Shown here: positions 7,643 to 16,252 of the stretch, piece after piece
Position numbering within the stretch: position 1 is the stretch's first letter
Layout: each line of letters begins with the position of its first letter
Source of the DNA: Pseudofrankia inefficax
GTDB taxonomy: Bacteria > Actinomycetota > Actinomycetes > Frankiales > Frankiaceae
Assembly (NCBI RefSeq): GCF_000166135.1
Contig: NC_014666.1
Span: forward strand, 5,828,001 to 5,892,000
Reading direction: 5' to 3'
Length of the DNA stretch: 64,000 nucleotides
Notes under the pieces: model-generated
What the model saw: only the letters and a program-made list of their open reading frames with translations
Databases searched by the model: none
Told to the model about the DNA's origin: nothing
Program-made: the position numbers and the translations under genes

Positions 7643-9238
7643 ATGGCGGACCAGACCGGCAGGGATACGACACATACCCGCGCGACCGGGCCGCGCACGT
7701 GGCCGGCCAGCGGCCCGGGGCCCTATGGCGTCGACCGGACGGACCTCAGCGACCGCGACCCCTACCAGCGGCCGGACGGTCACCCGACGAGCCCCGAGCC
7801 CGAACCCGACGCCGCGTTGCCGGACCCCTACCCGGGCGAGCGGCCCTATCCGGCGGAGCACCCCGCCCGTCGGGAACACCCGCACCGCGCCGAGCACCCA
7901 CATCTCGCGGACCACCCGCACCTCGCGGACCTGGCCGGGCGGGCGGACCGGGCCGCCGGGCGGGCCTGGTCCTGGTTCGCGAAGCTCGCCGACCAGACCA
8001 CGACCCACCAGACCACGACCCACCAGACCACGACCCAGGGGCCGGCGCGGCCGTCGGAGCCGGCCGCGCCGCACCGGCCCGGCGGCGGCACGCCGGCCGG
8101 GTCCGGCTCCCGGGTCACCGAGCCGCCCGAGGGCGGCCCCGGGCGCTACGTCGACCTCGCCCCTTCGAACGGCATCACCGTCGACCGGGTCGCCCCGCCG
8201 GCAGCCGCCCCGCCGGCTCCCGTGGCAACCGCCCTGCCGCCGCCCTCGGCGCCGTCAGCCCCACCAGCCCCCCCAGCCCCACCAGCCCCTCCAACCCCGT
8301 CGGCGCCACCCGTCCCACCGGTCCCGCCTGAGGGCCTGGTCACCGGTGCGCCGCCACGCGAGGACACCGACGCCGACGGGGCCACCCCGCGGTCCGTGCG
8401 GCCGAAGGTCGGGTACGCGCTGCACGGCGGCGAGGCCGACGCGCACCGGCTGGCGGCCCAGTCGCGGGTGCTGGAGCCGGGGACGGAGGCGTTCCTGACC
8501 AGCCTCGGTGTGCGTCCAGGCTGGCGCTGCCTCGACGTCGGCTGCGGCCACGGCCAGGTCAGCATCCTGTTGGCGGGCCGGGTGCGGCCGGGCGGGCAGG
8601 TCGTCGGCATCGACGCGAGCCCGGCGTCGCTCGCCGTGGCCCGGCACAACGCGACCCGGGTCGGCGCGCGCATCGCCTGGATGAACGCCGACGCCAGCTG
8701 GTTGCCGGTCGCGCGCGGGGGCTTCGACCTGGCCTACAGCCGGCTGCTGCTCGGGCACCTGGCCGAACCCGTGGCGACGCTGCGCGCGATGGCCGCCGCG
8801 GTCCGCCCCGGCGGGGTGGTCGCCGTCGAGGACATCTACTTCGGCTATGCCGCCAACGCCGGCTCGGTCCTGGCGAACCCGGCCATCGCCGAGTTCTTCG
8901 ACCTGATGGCGATGACCATCCGCGTCCACGGCGGCGACCCCATGATCGGGCCCCGGCTGCCGGCGCTGCTCACCGCCGCCGGGCTGGTGGACGTGACGGT
9001 GAACGTCAGGCGCTCGCCACTGCCGGGTGACCCGTCCGGGCGGCTGGTCGAGGAGGCGCTGGAGGCCACCCACGGCACGGCCCTGAGCGCCGGGCTCGTC
9101 ACCGCCGAACGTCTCGACCAGCTCCGCGAGGCGCTGGGCGCGCTGTCGCGGGCCGAGCTCACCGAAGCGACCGGGGCGGCCCGCCTCTACCAGGTGGCCG
9201 GCCACCGCCCGGTGCACCGCCACCATCACTCCGACTGA
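7643..9238 (+). CDS. SAM-dependent methyltransferase with long disordered N-terminal extension
   Basis: The protein has 531 residues. The first 250 or so are low-complexity, rich in Pro, Asp and His, and include a TTTHQ triplicate. The C-terminal half is a class I methyltransferase: motif I LDVGCGHGQ near residues 297-305, VVGIDASPASLAVAR as motif post-I, and GGFDLAYSRLLLGHL as the later core strand. The substrate cannot be told. A run of eight G (7630-7637) stands where the ribosome binding site would be. The extension is unusual for this family, which is normally near 260-280 residues, so an internal start is possible. Confidence 0.75.
   Translation: MADQTGRDTTHTRATGPRTWPASGPGPYGVDRTDLSDRDPYQRPDGHPTSPEPEPDAALPDPYPGERPYPAEHPARREHPHRAEHPHLADHPHLADLAGRADRAAGRAWSWFAKLADQTTTHQTTTHQTTTQGPARPSEPAAPHRPGGGTPAGSGSRVTEPPEGGPGRYVDLAPSNGITVDRVAPPAAAPPAPVATALPPPSAPSAPPAPPAPPAPPTPSAPPVPPVPPEGLVTGAPPREDTDADGATPRSVRPKVGYALHGGEADAHRLAAQSRVLEPGTEAFLTSLGVRPGWRCLDVGCGHGQVSILLAGRVRPGGQVVGIDASPASLAVARHNATRVGARIAWMNADASWLPVARGGFDLAYSRLLLGHLAEPVATLRAMAAAVRPGGVVAVEDIYFGYAANAGSVLANPAIAEFFDLMAMTIRVHGGDPMIGPRLPALLTAAGLVDVTVNVRRSPLPGDPSGRLVEEALEATHGTALSAGLVTAERLDQLREALGALSRAELTEATGAARLYQVAGHRPVHRHHHSD
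7993..8037 (+). repeat. 15-bp tandem repeat, three perfect copies, in the methyltransferase gene
   Basis: Unit CCAGACCACGACCCA at 7993-8007, 8008-8022 and 8023-8037. It is in frame and encodes a repeated five-residue Gln/Thr/His block in the disordered N-terminal region. Confidence 0.95.
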
Positions 9239-9353
9239 GGGAGCCGCGCCGAGGCGGGCCCTTGCGCGCGCGAAGGACCGCGGTCAACCAGCTACCGGCG
9301 CGGATCGGACGCAGACGCCCCAGGCCCGGGCCCGGGGAGGTCCGCCCATTGGC

Positions 9354-9430
9354 TTGATCTCTGTCCTGGCCCTCGCATGGTCACAAAACCGGTGCGGGTA
9401 CAGCCACGGGAGGGCGGAAGCAGCGATCTT
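9354..9430 (+). repeat. 77-bp palindromic element, copy A
   Basis: First of four 77-bp copies (others at 9991, 29407 and 55802). Ends are TTGATC and GATCTT; the stem includes GCCCTC/GAGGGC; the non-palindromic core TGGTCACAAAACC fixes the orientation. It starts 115 bases after the methyltransferase stop, in the same orientation. Similarity to copy C continues about 55 bases past the element as far as a shared GGCACTAG. Confidence 0.85.
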
Positions 9431-9515
9431 GGTGGCTCGGGACGGGGTCAGCCCTTCCGGTTGCGGCACTAGGCTGCGGGGACGGGGAACACCCGATTCT
9501 GGGAGGCCTGCCCGC

Positions 9516-9968
9516 ATGTCCAGCAGCACCAGCGCGGGCACCGCCGCCGCGCCCCCGTCCGGCGGGGTCACCGGGTTGCACCACATCCAGCTGGCGGTGC
9601 CCGCGGGCGTCGAGGACGCCTGCCGAGCGTTCTGGGTCGGCCTGGTCGGGCTGACCGAGGTGCCCAAGCCGGCGCCGATGGCGGCCCGGGGCGGGGCGTG
9701 GTTCCGCGGGCCGGGCTTCGAGCTGCACGTCGGCGTCACGGCCGACTTCACGCCCGCGACCAAGGCCCACCCGGCCATCCTGGTCGACGACATCGACGCG
9801 TTCGCCGAGCGCCTCACCGCCGCCGGTGTCCCCCTGGACTGGGCCCATGACTTCCCCGGGCACCGGCACTGCTACGTCGCCGACCCGGTCGGCAACCGGA
9901 TCGAGTTCCTCATGCCCGGCCCGGCAGCCGAGGCCGCCCCAGATCGTCCGCCAACCCGGCAGCGGTAG
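9516..9968 (+). CDS. VOC-family (glyoxalase/dioxygenase fold) protein
   Basis: From the ATG at 9516, 150 residues with one vicinal-oxygen-chelate module pair: GLHHIQLAVPAGVEDACRAFW at the start, FELHVGVTADF in the middle, HPAILVDDIDAFAERL, and the closing DPVGNRIEF. Metal ligands of the fold are plausible at the HHIQ histidine and the FELHVG and NRIEF positions. Substrate unknown. GGAGG ten bases upstream supports this start; the open frame runs upstream through repeat copy A, which is unlikely to be coding. The gene is bracketed by 77-bp copies A and B. Confidence 0.8.
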   Translation: MSSSTSAGTAAAPPSGGVTGLHHIQLAVPAGVEDACRAFWVGLVGLTEVPKPAPMAARGGAWFRGPGFELHVGVTADFTPATKAHPAILVDDIDAFAERLTAAGVPLDWAHDFPGHRHCYVADPVGNRIEFLMPGPAAEAAPDRPPTRQR

Positions 9969-9990
9969 ACCTGACGCCGCCCGTCAGGCC

Positions 9991-10067
9991 ATGATCGCCG
10001 TTTGGGCCCTGGAATGGTCACGGAAACGTCCCCGCCACGACCACGCCAGGGCCGAGACCGCGGTCAA
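9991..10067 (+). repeat. 77-bp palindromic element, copy B
   Basis: The most diverged copy, 22 bases after the VOC stop and in its orientation, between convergent genes. Ends are ATGATC and GGTCAA. Its stem reads GGCCCTGG/CCAGGGCC where copies A and C read GCCCTC/GAGGGC, so position 21 and its partner 57 have changed together (C-G to G-C), which supports a folded structure. Confidence 0.8.
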
Positions 10068-10093
10068 GGCCATCGTGGCCGGCGGGATGCCGT

Positions 10094-12556
10094 CTAGGAC
10101 CGCCGGGCGGCGGGTGGCGCGGGCGGGCCCCAGGGCTCGCCGGCCGGGACGTCGCGCAGGACGATGCCGGCGACGACCTTGGCGGCGAGCAGGGACTCGA
10201 TCTCGGCTGGTGGGAAGCCGGCCTCGGCCAGGACCAGCCGGGTGTCGTGGCCGACGAGCACCGTGCGCGCCGGTGGCCGGCCGGCGTCCTGTACCCAGGT
10301 CCCGTAGCCGCGGGCGATGTGGAAGCGGCCATAGCGCGGGTCCGCCACGACATGGGTGAAGCGGTTGGCCACCAGGTGCGGGGCCTCGACGTGCTCGTCC
10401 TCCAGGGTGACCGGAACCGCAGGGATCCCACGGGCGGCGAGCGCCCCGGCCGTGTCACGCACCGACCGGTGGGCGAGTGCCGCCGCGAGGGCCGCGGCCA
10501 GCTCGTCGTCGCCGCCCTCGGCGCCGCCCGGGAGGCCGGCCGGGAGGCCGGCCGCGTCGACCAGCCCGGCGACCTGGGCGGCGGTGATGGCGGCCACCGC
10601 GAGCCAGCCGTCGGCGCACTGGTAGTAGCGGTGGCCGGCCGTCGGGCCGGGGAAGTCGGCGCGGCCACGCGGGGCCGGCGGGCGGCCCGCGTAGTCGGTG
10701 AACTCTGGCGACTGCAGGAAGGTCGCCGTGTTGGCCAGCGACAGGTAGAGCCGGTCTCCGGCGCCGTCGCGGCCGCGGGCGTAGAGCGCGGCCAGCGCCG
10801 ACAGCGCGCCGAGCACACCGGTCCCCGTGTCGTTCAGCGGGATCGGGGTCAGCACCGGGTCGTCGTCGCCGCCCTGCGCGTCGGCGAGGCCCGACAGCGC
10901 CTGGAACACCGGGTCGAAGCCGGGTGCGTCGGCGTACTCGCCCGCGTGGCCGTAGGCGGAGACCGAGCAGCGCACCAGGCCCGGATTGCCGGCCAGCACC
11001 CGCTCGGGGGTGAGCCCGGCCCGTTCCATCCGGCCCGGCCGCATGTTCTCGACGAACAGGTCCGCGCCACGCAGCAGCCGCAGCAGCACGTCCGCCCCGC
11101 CGGGGGCGCCGATGTCGAGGGCGACCGACCGCTTGTGCTGGCTCGCGACCAGGACCGACATCGGGAACACCCGGAACGGGTCACCGTCCGGGGGCTCGAC
11201 CTTGACGACGTCCGCGCCCCAGTCCGCGAGGATCTCCCCGATCAGCGGCCCGGCCAGGTAGGAGGACAGGTCGACGACCCGGATCCCGGACAGTGGCAGC
11301 CGTCCCGCCGACGGCGCCTCGTCGGTGGCCGGGCCGTCCTGCCCGGGCTGGGCATCGGGCCACAGCTCACCGCCGGCCGGCAGGTCCTCGGGGACCGGGA
11401 AGGCTCCGGGGACGGCCGGGGTCCGGGTGAGATCGACGGGGAACCCGGGCAGGGTGACCGGACCGACCTCCGGGTGCTCACGACGAACGAACGCGTGGTT
11501 CGCGGCGACGATGTCGCGGCCGGCCCACTCGGCCCGCCTGGCGATCGGCGCGCACGGGACGTCGTGGGCGGCGAACAGCTCCAGCCACTCGGCCAGCGGC
11601 CGGCGGCGGAACTCGGCGACCAGCTCGTCGACGACCAGCTTGCCGCCCTGCTCCCAGACCTGGAGCCGGTTCCAGTCGCCGTCGACCCCGGGCTGGACGA
11701 GGACGTCCATCCGGTCCATCGCGTCCAGCGCGCGGATGAAGATCTCCGGGACGAGCGCGGCCAGGTAGAGCCAGCGGCCGTCGGACGTCTGGTAGTTCCG
11801 CCAGTAGGGGACGCCCTTCCCGGTGGTCTTGGAGCCGCGCACCACCGGGACGTCGAGGCCGACCTGGGTCATCATCCCGAGCTGCGCCGCGGCAGCGTCG
11901 AGGCCGCTCACGGTGACGCCGTGGCCGCGGCCACCGTCCCGGCGGCGCCCGAGCAGCGCGGCGATGGCGGCCGCGGCGCCGAGCGCGCCGTGCAGGTGCG
12001 TCGTCGTGGCCGTCACCGGCGCGACGGGACAGTCCCAGGTCGCCGGGTTGCGGGCGGCGACACCGCCGAGCGCGGCGAGCAGCAGCGGGTCCTCGGCGAC
12101 CTCGGCCCACTCGCCGTGCTCGCCGTAGGGCGGCAGCCAGACCGGGCACAGCCGCGGGTACCCGCTGGCCAGCTCGGCGGCGGTCAGGCCCAGCGCCGCC
12201 AGCCGGGCTGGGGTCTGGTCGACCAGCAGCACGTCGGCTCCGCCGGCCAGCCGCGCCGCGTCGGCCGGCCCCATCCGGACGATCCGCTTCCCCCGGTCCC
12301 ACCAGAGGTCCTCAGGCAGGACCGGCTCTGACCCGCCCGCGTAGGCCGAGGGAGCCAGGGTGGAACCGCCGGCCGTGGGGCCGCCGGCCGTCGCCAGGTC
12401 GGCGCGGACGACCTGCGCGCCGAGGTCGGCGAGCAGCATCCCGGCGATCCGGCCCGCCCGCGTCACGGACGCCTCGAGCACCCGCACGCCGGCCAGCGCC
12501 GCGGGCCGCTCCCCCGCCGGTAACCCGTCGCCCGGGCCAGCCGCCACCGTCGCCAT
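10094..12556 (-). CDS. Tandem-domain class III CoA-transferase (CaiB/BaiF family)
   Basis: From the ATG at 12556 (GAGGA upstream) 820 residues. Two CaiB/BaiF domains are fused: the first, about residues 1-390, starts with LAGVRVLEASVTRAGRIAGMLLADLGAQVVRAD; the second, from about 425, starts with LSGIRVVDLSSYLAGPLIGEILADWGADVVKVEPP. The second has FVENMRPGRMERAGL and a conserved acidic residue in GFDPVFQALSGLADAQGG. The first is more diverged. Members move CoA between acids through a glutamyl or aspartyl thioester. A natural fusion may give an intramolecular pseudo-dimer, since this family normally interlocks two chains. Substrate unknown; nearby lipid and steroid-type genes suggest acyl-CoA catabolism. 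Confidence 0.85.
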   Translation of the reverse strand: MATVAAGPGDGLPAGERPAALAGVRVLEASVTRAGRIAGMLLADLGAQVVRADLATAGGPTAGGSTLAPSAYAGGSEPVLPEDLWWDRGKRIVRMGPADAARLAGGADVLLVDQTPARLAALGLTAAELASGYPRLCPVWLPPYGEHGEWAEVAEDPLLLAALGGVAARNPATWDCPVAPVTATTTHLHGALGAAAAIAALLGRRRDGGRGHGVTVSGLDAAAAQLGMMTQVGLDVPVVRGSKTTGKGVPYWRNYQTSDGRWLYLAALVPEIFIRALDAMDRMDVLVQPGVDGDWNRLQVWEQGGKLVVDELVAEFRRRPLAEWLELFAAHDVPCAPIARRAEWAGRDIVAANHAFVRREHPEVGPVTLPGFPVDLTRTPAVPGAFPVPEDLPAGGELWPDAQPGQDGPATDEAPSAGRLPLSGIRVVDLSSYLAGPLIGEILADWGADVVKVEPPDGDPFRVFPMSVLVASQHKRSVALDIGAPGGADVLLRLLRGADLFVENMRPGRMERAGLTPERVLAGNPGLVRCSVSAYGHAGEYADAPGFDPVFQALSGLADAQGGDDDPVLTPIPLNDTGTGVLGALSALAALYARGRDGAGDRLYLSLANTATFLQSPEFTDYAGRPPAPRGRADFPGPTAGHRYYQCADGWLAVAAITAAQVAGLVDAAGLPAGLPGGAEGGDDELAAALAAALAHRSVRDTAGALAARGIPAVPVTLEDEHVEAPHLVANRFTHVVADPRYGRFHIARGYGTWVQDAGRPPARTVLVGHDTRLVLAEAGFPPAEIESLLAAKVVAGIVLRDVPAGEPWGPPAPPAARRS

Positions 12557-12577
12557 GCGCCACCGTCCTCGGCTTCG

Positions 12578-12629
12578 TGCCTGGTACAGGCTCTGTTCGC
12601 ATCTGCCTGGTACAGGCTCTGTTCGTATC
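12578..12629 (-). promoter_or_regulatory. 26-bp tandem repeat just upstream of the CoA-transferase start
   Basis: Two copies (12578-12603 and 12604-12629) differ at one base and each contains CCTGGTACAGG, a CCTG-NNN-CAGG inverted repeat. They begin 22 bases before the ATG on the minus strand, so bound protein would block initiation. Tandem copies at this place look like paired operators; the regulator is unknown. Confidence 0.5.
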
Positions 12630-12636
12630 AACGAAC
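12621..12636. promoter_or_regulatory. Perfect inverted repeat overlapping the second 26-bp repeat
   Basis: GTTCGT-ATCA-ACGAAC spans 12621-12636, 65-80 bases upstream of the CoA-transferase start. It is compatible with a TetR-type operator or a small hairpin. Confidence 0.45.
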
Positions 12637-12942
12637 GCGACGTCCGGCATCCGAATCCGCCCGGCGGGCGGCACCGCCAGGCCGGCGTGGAAGGCCGGCC
12701 GCAGGCCCGCGGGTCGGGTTATCCCCAGTAGGGATTGGTGGGTCTGCGCGATCGTCCCGGCGCGCGAACCGATCTACGGTCGACACAACGTCCCGGGCAA
12801 CGGGACGCGGCGGCGCACGACGCGCCGCTCGACGGCGAGAACAGCGGGACGCGAACGAGATGACGACGCGATCAGGTCCGCGGCGGGCGAGGGCCCGCCT
12901 GGGGACACCCGCCCGGGCAGCCCGGGCCGGCAGGTGGGACCG

Positions 12943-14226
12943 ATGAACGCGCTCGGCACGGCGCTGCGGGCGACGTTCGGGCGCCGCGCCTGGCTGGCGA
13001 CGATGTTCAGCGCCCAGACGGCGCTGCTGGGGACGTTCAGCTTCGCCCTCGTGCTCACCCTCGTCGTCGCCGGCGCGTCCACCGTCTGGCTCATCCCGAT
13101 CGGGCTGCCGCTGCTCTGGCTGGCGCTGGCGCTGGCGCACCAGTTCGCCCGGTTCGAGTCCTGGCGGTACGCGGCCTACCTCGGCGAGCGGCTGCCGCTG
13201 CGCCCGGTGCCGCCGGCCGCGTCGCCGGATTCCGGCCGGCTGGGCCGGGCCTGGTCGCGGATGTGGGCCCGGCTGCGTACCGGCGGCAGCTGGCTGGAGA
13301 CCGTCTACGCGCTGTTCGTGCTGCCGCTGGTGGGCTGGGTGGGCGGCTGGGTGGTCGCGACGTTCTGGGGCGGCGCGGTCGCGTTCCTGCTGTTCCCCGC
13401 CTACGGGCACCGGCTCGGGGGGCCCGACGAGGTGGTCGGCGTCGACCTCGGCTACGGCGGCGCGGTGGCCGCGCACGTCGTCGCCGGGGTGCTCGCGCTG
13501 GTCGCCGCGCCGTGGCTGGCCCGGGGCCTGACCGCGTTGGAGCTCGCCATCGCCCGCCGGATGCTCTGCCCGCGCGACAGCGAGGCGCTGACCCGGCGGG
13601 TGGCGGACCTGGAGGCGAGCAGGGCCGGGATGGTCACGGCCGCCGCGGCCGAGCGCCGCCGGATCGAGCGCGACCTGCACGACGGGGCCCAGCAGCGGCT
13701 CGTCTCCGTCGCGATGACGCTGGGGCGGGCGCAGGAACGGTTCGCGGCCGACCCCGACGGCGCCCGCGGCCTGCTCGCCGAGGCGCACGCCGAGACCAAG
13801 CGTGCCCTCGTCGAGCTGCGGGACCTCGCCCGGGGCCTGCACCCGGCGGTGCTCACCGACCGCGGCCTCGACGGGGCGTTGCCCGGTCTGGCCGCGCGCT
13901 GCCCGGTACCCGTCACCCTGGACGTCGCGGTGGCGCCGCGGCCGTCCGCCGAGGTGGAGGCGGTCGCCTACTTCTTTGTCGCCGAGGCTCTGACGAACAT
14001 CGCCCGCCACGCCGCGGCCGACACGGCCCGCATCGTCGCTCGCCGCGTCGGTGACCGGCTGGAGGTCGAGGTCAGCGACGACGGCACCGGCCGGGCCAGG
14101 GAGGCCGGCGGATCCGGCCTGTCCGGCCTGCGGGACCGGGCGCTGGCCGTCGACGGCTCGTTCTCCGTCACCAGCGCCCCCGGAACCGGCACGACCCTAC
14201 GGCTGGACCTGCCATGCCAGAACTGA
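12943..14226 (+). CDS. NarL-type two-component sensor histidine kinase, orphan
   Basis: From the ATG at 12943 (GGTGGG upstream) 427 residues. The first 220 hold several hydrophobic segments (LGTFSFALVLTLVVAG, IGLPLLWLALALA, LPLVGWVGGWVVATFWGGAVAFLLF, AAHVVAGVLALVAAPWLA), so the sensor is in the membrane. HisKA_3 follows with the phospho-acceptor His246 in ERDLHDGAQQRL, then HATPase_c with the N-box VAEALTNIARHA near 350 and DDGTG. Such kinases normally pair with a LuxR-type response regulator; none is adjacent. The next gene overlaps or follows within 40 bases and encodes a DUF4097 membrane protein, so the pair probably senses or responds to envelope state. Confidence 0.88.
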   Translation: MNALGTALRATFGRRAWLATMFSAQTALLGTFSFALVLTLVVAGASTVWLIPIGLPLLWLALALAHQFARFESWRYAAYLGERLPLRPVPPAASPDSGRLGRAWSRMWARLRTGGSWLETVYALFVLPLVGWVGGWVVATFWGGAVAFLLFPAYGHRLGGPDEVVGVDLGYGGAVAAHVVAGVLALVAAPWLARGLTALELAIARRMLCPRDSEALTRRVADLEASRAGMVTAAAAERRRIERDLHDGAQQRLVSVAMTLGRAQERFAADPDGARGLLAEAHAETKRALVELRDLARGLHPAVLTDRGLDGALPGLAARCPVPVTLDVAVAPRPSAEVEAVAYFFVAEALTNIARHAAADTARIVARRVGDRLEVEVSDDGTGRAREAGGSGLSGLRDRALAVDGSFSVTSAPGTGTTLRLDLPCQN

Positions 14227-14264
14227 CCCCGCCCACCGGTCCCGCCTCCGAGGGAGACAGCGCG

Positions 14265-15158
14265 ATGGCCGACCTCTCGACCGCGCCGGCCACCACCGCG
14301 ACGGCCCTCACCGGGCCAGACGGCGGCGGGTCTGGCGGCGACCAGCCGCCGACGGCCCGTTCGGACGCCGGTCACCCCGGGGCCCGCGTCATCCTGCTCG
14401 TCCTGGGAACCGTGCTCGCGCTGGGGTTCGCCGCGTTCGCCGGAAGCCAGGCGATGAACTGGACGACCGGTCGGGACAAGGTCGACCAGCACGCCGTCCT
14501 GCCCGCGTCGGTCACCCGGCTGGAGATCAACACATCCAGCGGGAACGTGATCCTGACCGGCGTCGCCAGCGGGCCGGCCGTCGTCGACGCGCACCTGACC
14601 AGCACGATCCGCGCGCCCCGGCTGAAGGTCGACGTCTCCGGCGGCACGGCGAAGGTGAGCGCCCACTGCGGCTGGAACTTCACGCTCAGCTGCGGCGCGA
14701 CCCTGCGGATCACCGTTCCGGCCGGCGTCACCGTGGTGGCCCGCTCGTCGTCCGGCGACATCCGGGCGACCGACCTGCGCGGCCCGGTCGACCTCGCCAC
14801 GTCCTCCGGCAACGTCATCACCTCCGGTGGCACCGGCACGGCCCGGCTGAGCACCTCGTCCGGCGACGTACGGGCGACCGGGCTCGCCGCCACGTCGGTG
14901 TACGCGCACTCGTCGTCGGGCGACGTCTCGCTGCGGCTGACGGCGATCCCCGACGACGTGACGGCGACGACGTCGAGCGGCGACGTACGGGTCGCCGTGC
15001 CGGACGGCCCGTCGCCCTACCTGGTGTCGGTGCACACGTCGTCCGGCGACCGGACGGTCGGGGTCCGCACCGACCCGACCGCCCGGCGCCGGATCACGGC
15101 GAGAACCAGCTCGGGCAACGCCTCCGTCGTCTACGCTCCCGCCGACCAGCGGCCGTGA
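14265..15158 (+). CDS. DUF4097-family membrane protein with beta-strand repeats
   Basis: From the ATG at 14265 (GAGGGAG eight bases upstream) 297 residues; an upstream ATG at 14214 overlapping the kinase stop is also possible. A cytoplasmic stretch of about 40 residues leads to one membrane helix (VILLVLGTVLALGFAAFAGSQAM). The extracytoplasmic part consists of repeated strands built on SSGNV/SSGDV (more than six copies), the DUF4097 beta-solenoid pattern. The family is common beside envelope-stress or two-component genes but has no fixed biochemical function. Translational coupling with the kinase suggests a shared role. Confidence 0.82.
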   Translation: MADLSTAPATTATALTGPDGGGSGGDQPPTARSDAGHPGARVILLVLGTVLALGFAAFAGSQAMNWTTGRDKVDQHAVLPASVTRLEINTSSGNVILTGVASGPAVVDAHLTSTIRAPRLKVDVSGGTAKVSAHCGWNFTLSCGATLRITVPAGVTVVARSSSGDIRATDLRGPVDLATSSGNVITSGGTGTARLSTSSGDVRATGLAATSVYAHSSSGDVSLRLTAIPDDVTATTSSGDVRVAVPDGPSPYLVSVHTSSGDRTVGVRTDPTARRRITARTSSGNASVVYAPADQRP

Positions 15159-15511
15159 CCGTCGCCCCGTGCCGTTCCGATGCCGCCGGAGCACCGCGAG
15201 CGACGGGCGCCTCCCGGTGGGCCAGGCCGCCGTTCGCGGTGATCGCCGGCCCGGCGGGTGGTCGCCGTTTACGCCCGAATCGCGTTTTAGGGCCGCAGCT
15301 GTCGGATACAGGACACCAATGGGGTTCGCCGATCGGCCACTGCGGCGCACTACGATTCCCGTACCGGCGCCGGGTCGGGGGCGATACCGGAACCGGCCGC
15401 CGACATTGTGCCCACGGACATTGTGCCCACGCACGGGACGCCTGCTGGCCAGCCCGAAGGATGCGGGAAAGCCCTCCGCCTCCGGTGGCCCTGGAACGTA
15501 TAGGTGGTCGG
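15159..15511. other. Intergenic region with a 15-bp tandem duplication
   Basis: No gene seen in 353 bases. GACATTGTGCCCACG occurs twice in succession at 15402-15416 and 15417-15431, about 80 bases upstream of the next gene, where a promoter is expected. The duplication could double a regulator site. Confidence 0.55.
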
Positions 15512-16240
15512 ATGCCTGACGACCGCGGTTCGCAACACCAGGTAGACCCAGATCAAGCAATCCGCGCGTCGTCACGAGAGGCGCCGCGCCCATCCGACCG
15601 GTCGGCCCTGGGCCGCCGGTTCTTCCTCGCCGACCCGCGCGCCCAGACCGGGCCCGGCCGGGTCCGGCTCGCCGAGATCGCGGCCGAGCTCGTCGATCCG
15701 GACGCCGCCCGGCGGTGGTACCAGCGGCTCGACCTGGAGGTGCTGGGCGCCATCGCCACGCCGCACGGCCAGCTGACCACGCTGCTGGCCGGTGAGCCGC
15801 CCGCGGGTGGCGCCGGCCGGGGCGCCCGCCAGCGGGTCCGGGCCGTGCTGGAGGGGCGCGGTCTCGGCTGGCTGTGCGACGACGACGAGCGTGGCGAGCA
15901 CGCCGAACGTGCCTGGGACGCGCTCTACGCCGCCCACTACGGGGTCGACGACGCGGTCGGCCAGGTCGAGTGCCTCACCCAGGTGCTCGCGGTGTGCCGG
16001 CTCGCGGAGCTCGCCTACTCCAGCGCCGACATCGGCTGGCGGGAGCTGGCCGACGCGGCCTCGGCCCGGCCGATGGTGCCGGCCGAGATCTACCGGCCGC
16101 AGCGCGACCGCCGGCAGCGGCCGCCCGACCAGGTCGTCCAGGCCGTCGCGATGCCGGTCGCGCGGACCGAGCTCGACCGGGTCGCCCTGGACGCCGCGCT
16201 CGACTCGGCGGCCCTGCGGTCCGGGGCCGAGGAGGCCTGA
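15512..16240 (+). CDS. Hypothetical protein, mostly helical
   Basis: The ATG at 15512 follows GGTGG closely, giving 242 residues. I do not recognise a family. The sequence is soluble, acidic and alanine-rich with predicted helices, for example RLAEIAAELVDPDAARRWYQRL and GQVECLTQVLAVCRLAELAYS; it contains YRPQRDRRQRPPDQV near residue 194. There is no signal peptide or membrane segment. It ends 12 bases before the convergent neighbour. Confidence 0.6.
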   Translation: MPDDRGSQHQVDPDQAIRASSREAPRPSDRSALGRRFFLADPRAQTGPGRVRLAEIAAELVDPDAARRWYQRLDLEVLGAIATPHGQLTTLLAGEPPAGGAGRGARQRVRAVLEGRGLGWLCDDDERGEHAERAWDALYAAHYGVDDAVGQVECLTQVLAVCRLAELAYSSADIGWRELADAASARPMVPAEIYRPQRDRRQRPPDQVVQAVAMPVARTELDRVALDAALDSAALRSGAEEA

Positions 16241-16252
16241 GCCGCGGTCCCG

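Larger units (their letters stand above)
12557..12942. other. Divergent promoter region with repeats, between CoA-transferase and histidine kinase
   Basis: No gene seen. It contains the 26-bp tandem repeat and the inverted repeat listed next, plus ATCCC-CAGTA-GGGAT at 12721-12735. The open frame on the plus strand through this segment is a read-through of the repeats and lacks any family signature before the kinase ATG. Confidence 0.6.

Noticed and set aside
5646-7673. 675-codon minus-strand frame antisense to the acyl-CoA ligase
   Set aside because: The ligase on the plus strand has all ANL motifs; the antisense translation has no family signature.
9354-9430. Repeat copy A as the N-terminus of the VOC protein
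   Set aside because: An in-frame start exists in the repeat, but the VOC domain begins after ATG 9516, which has its own ribosome binding site.
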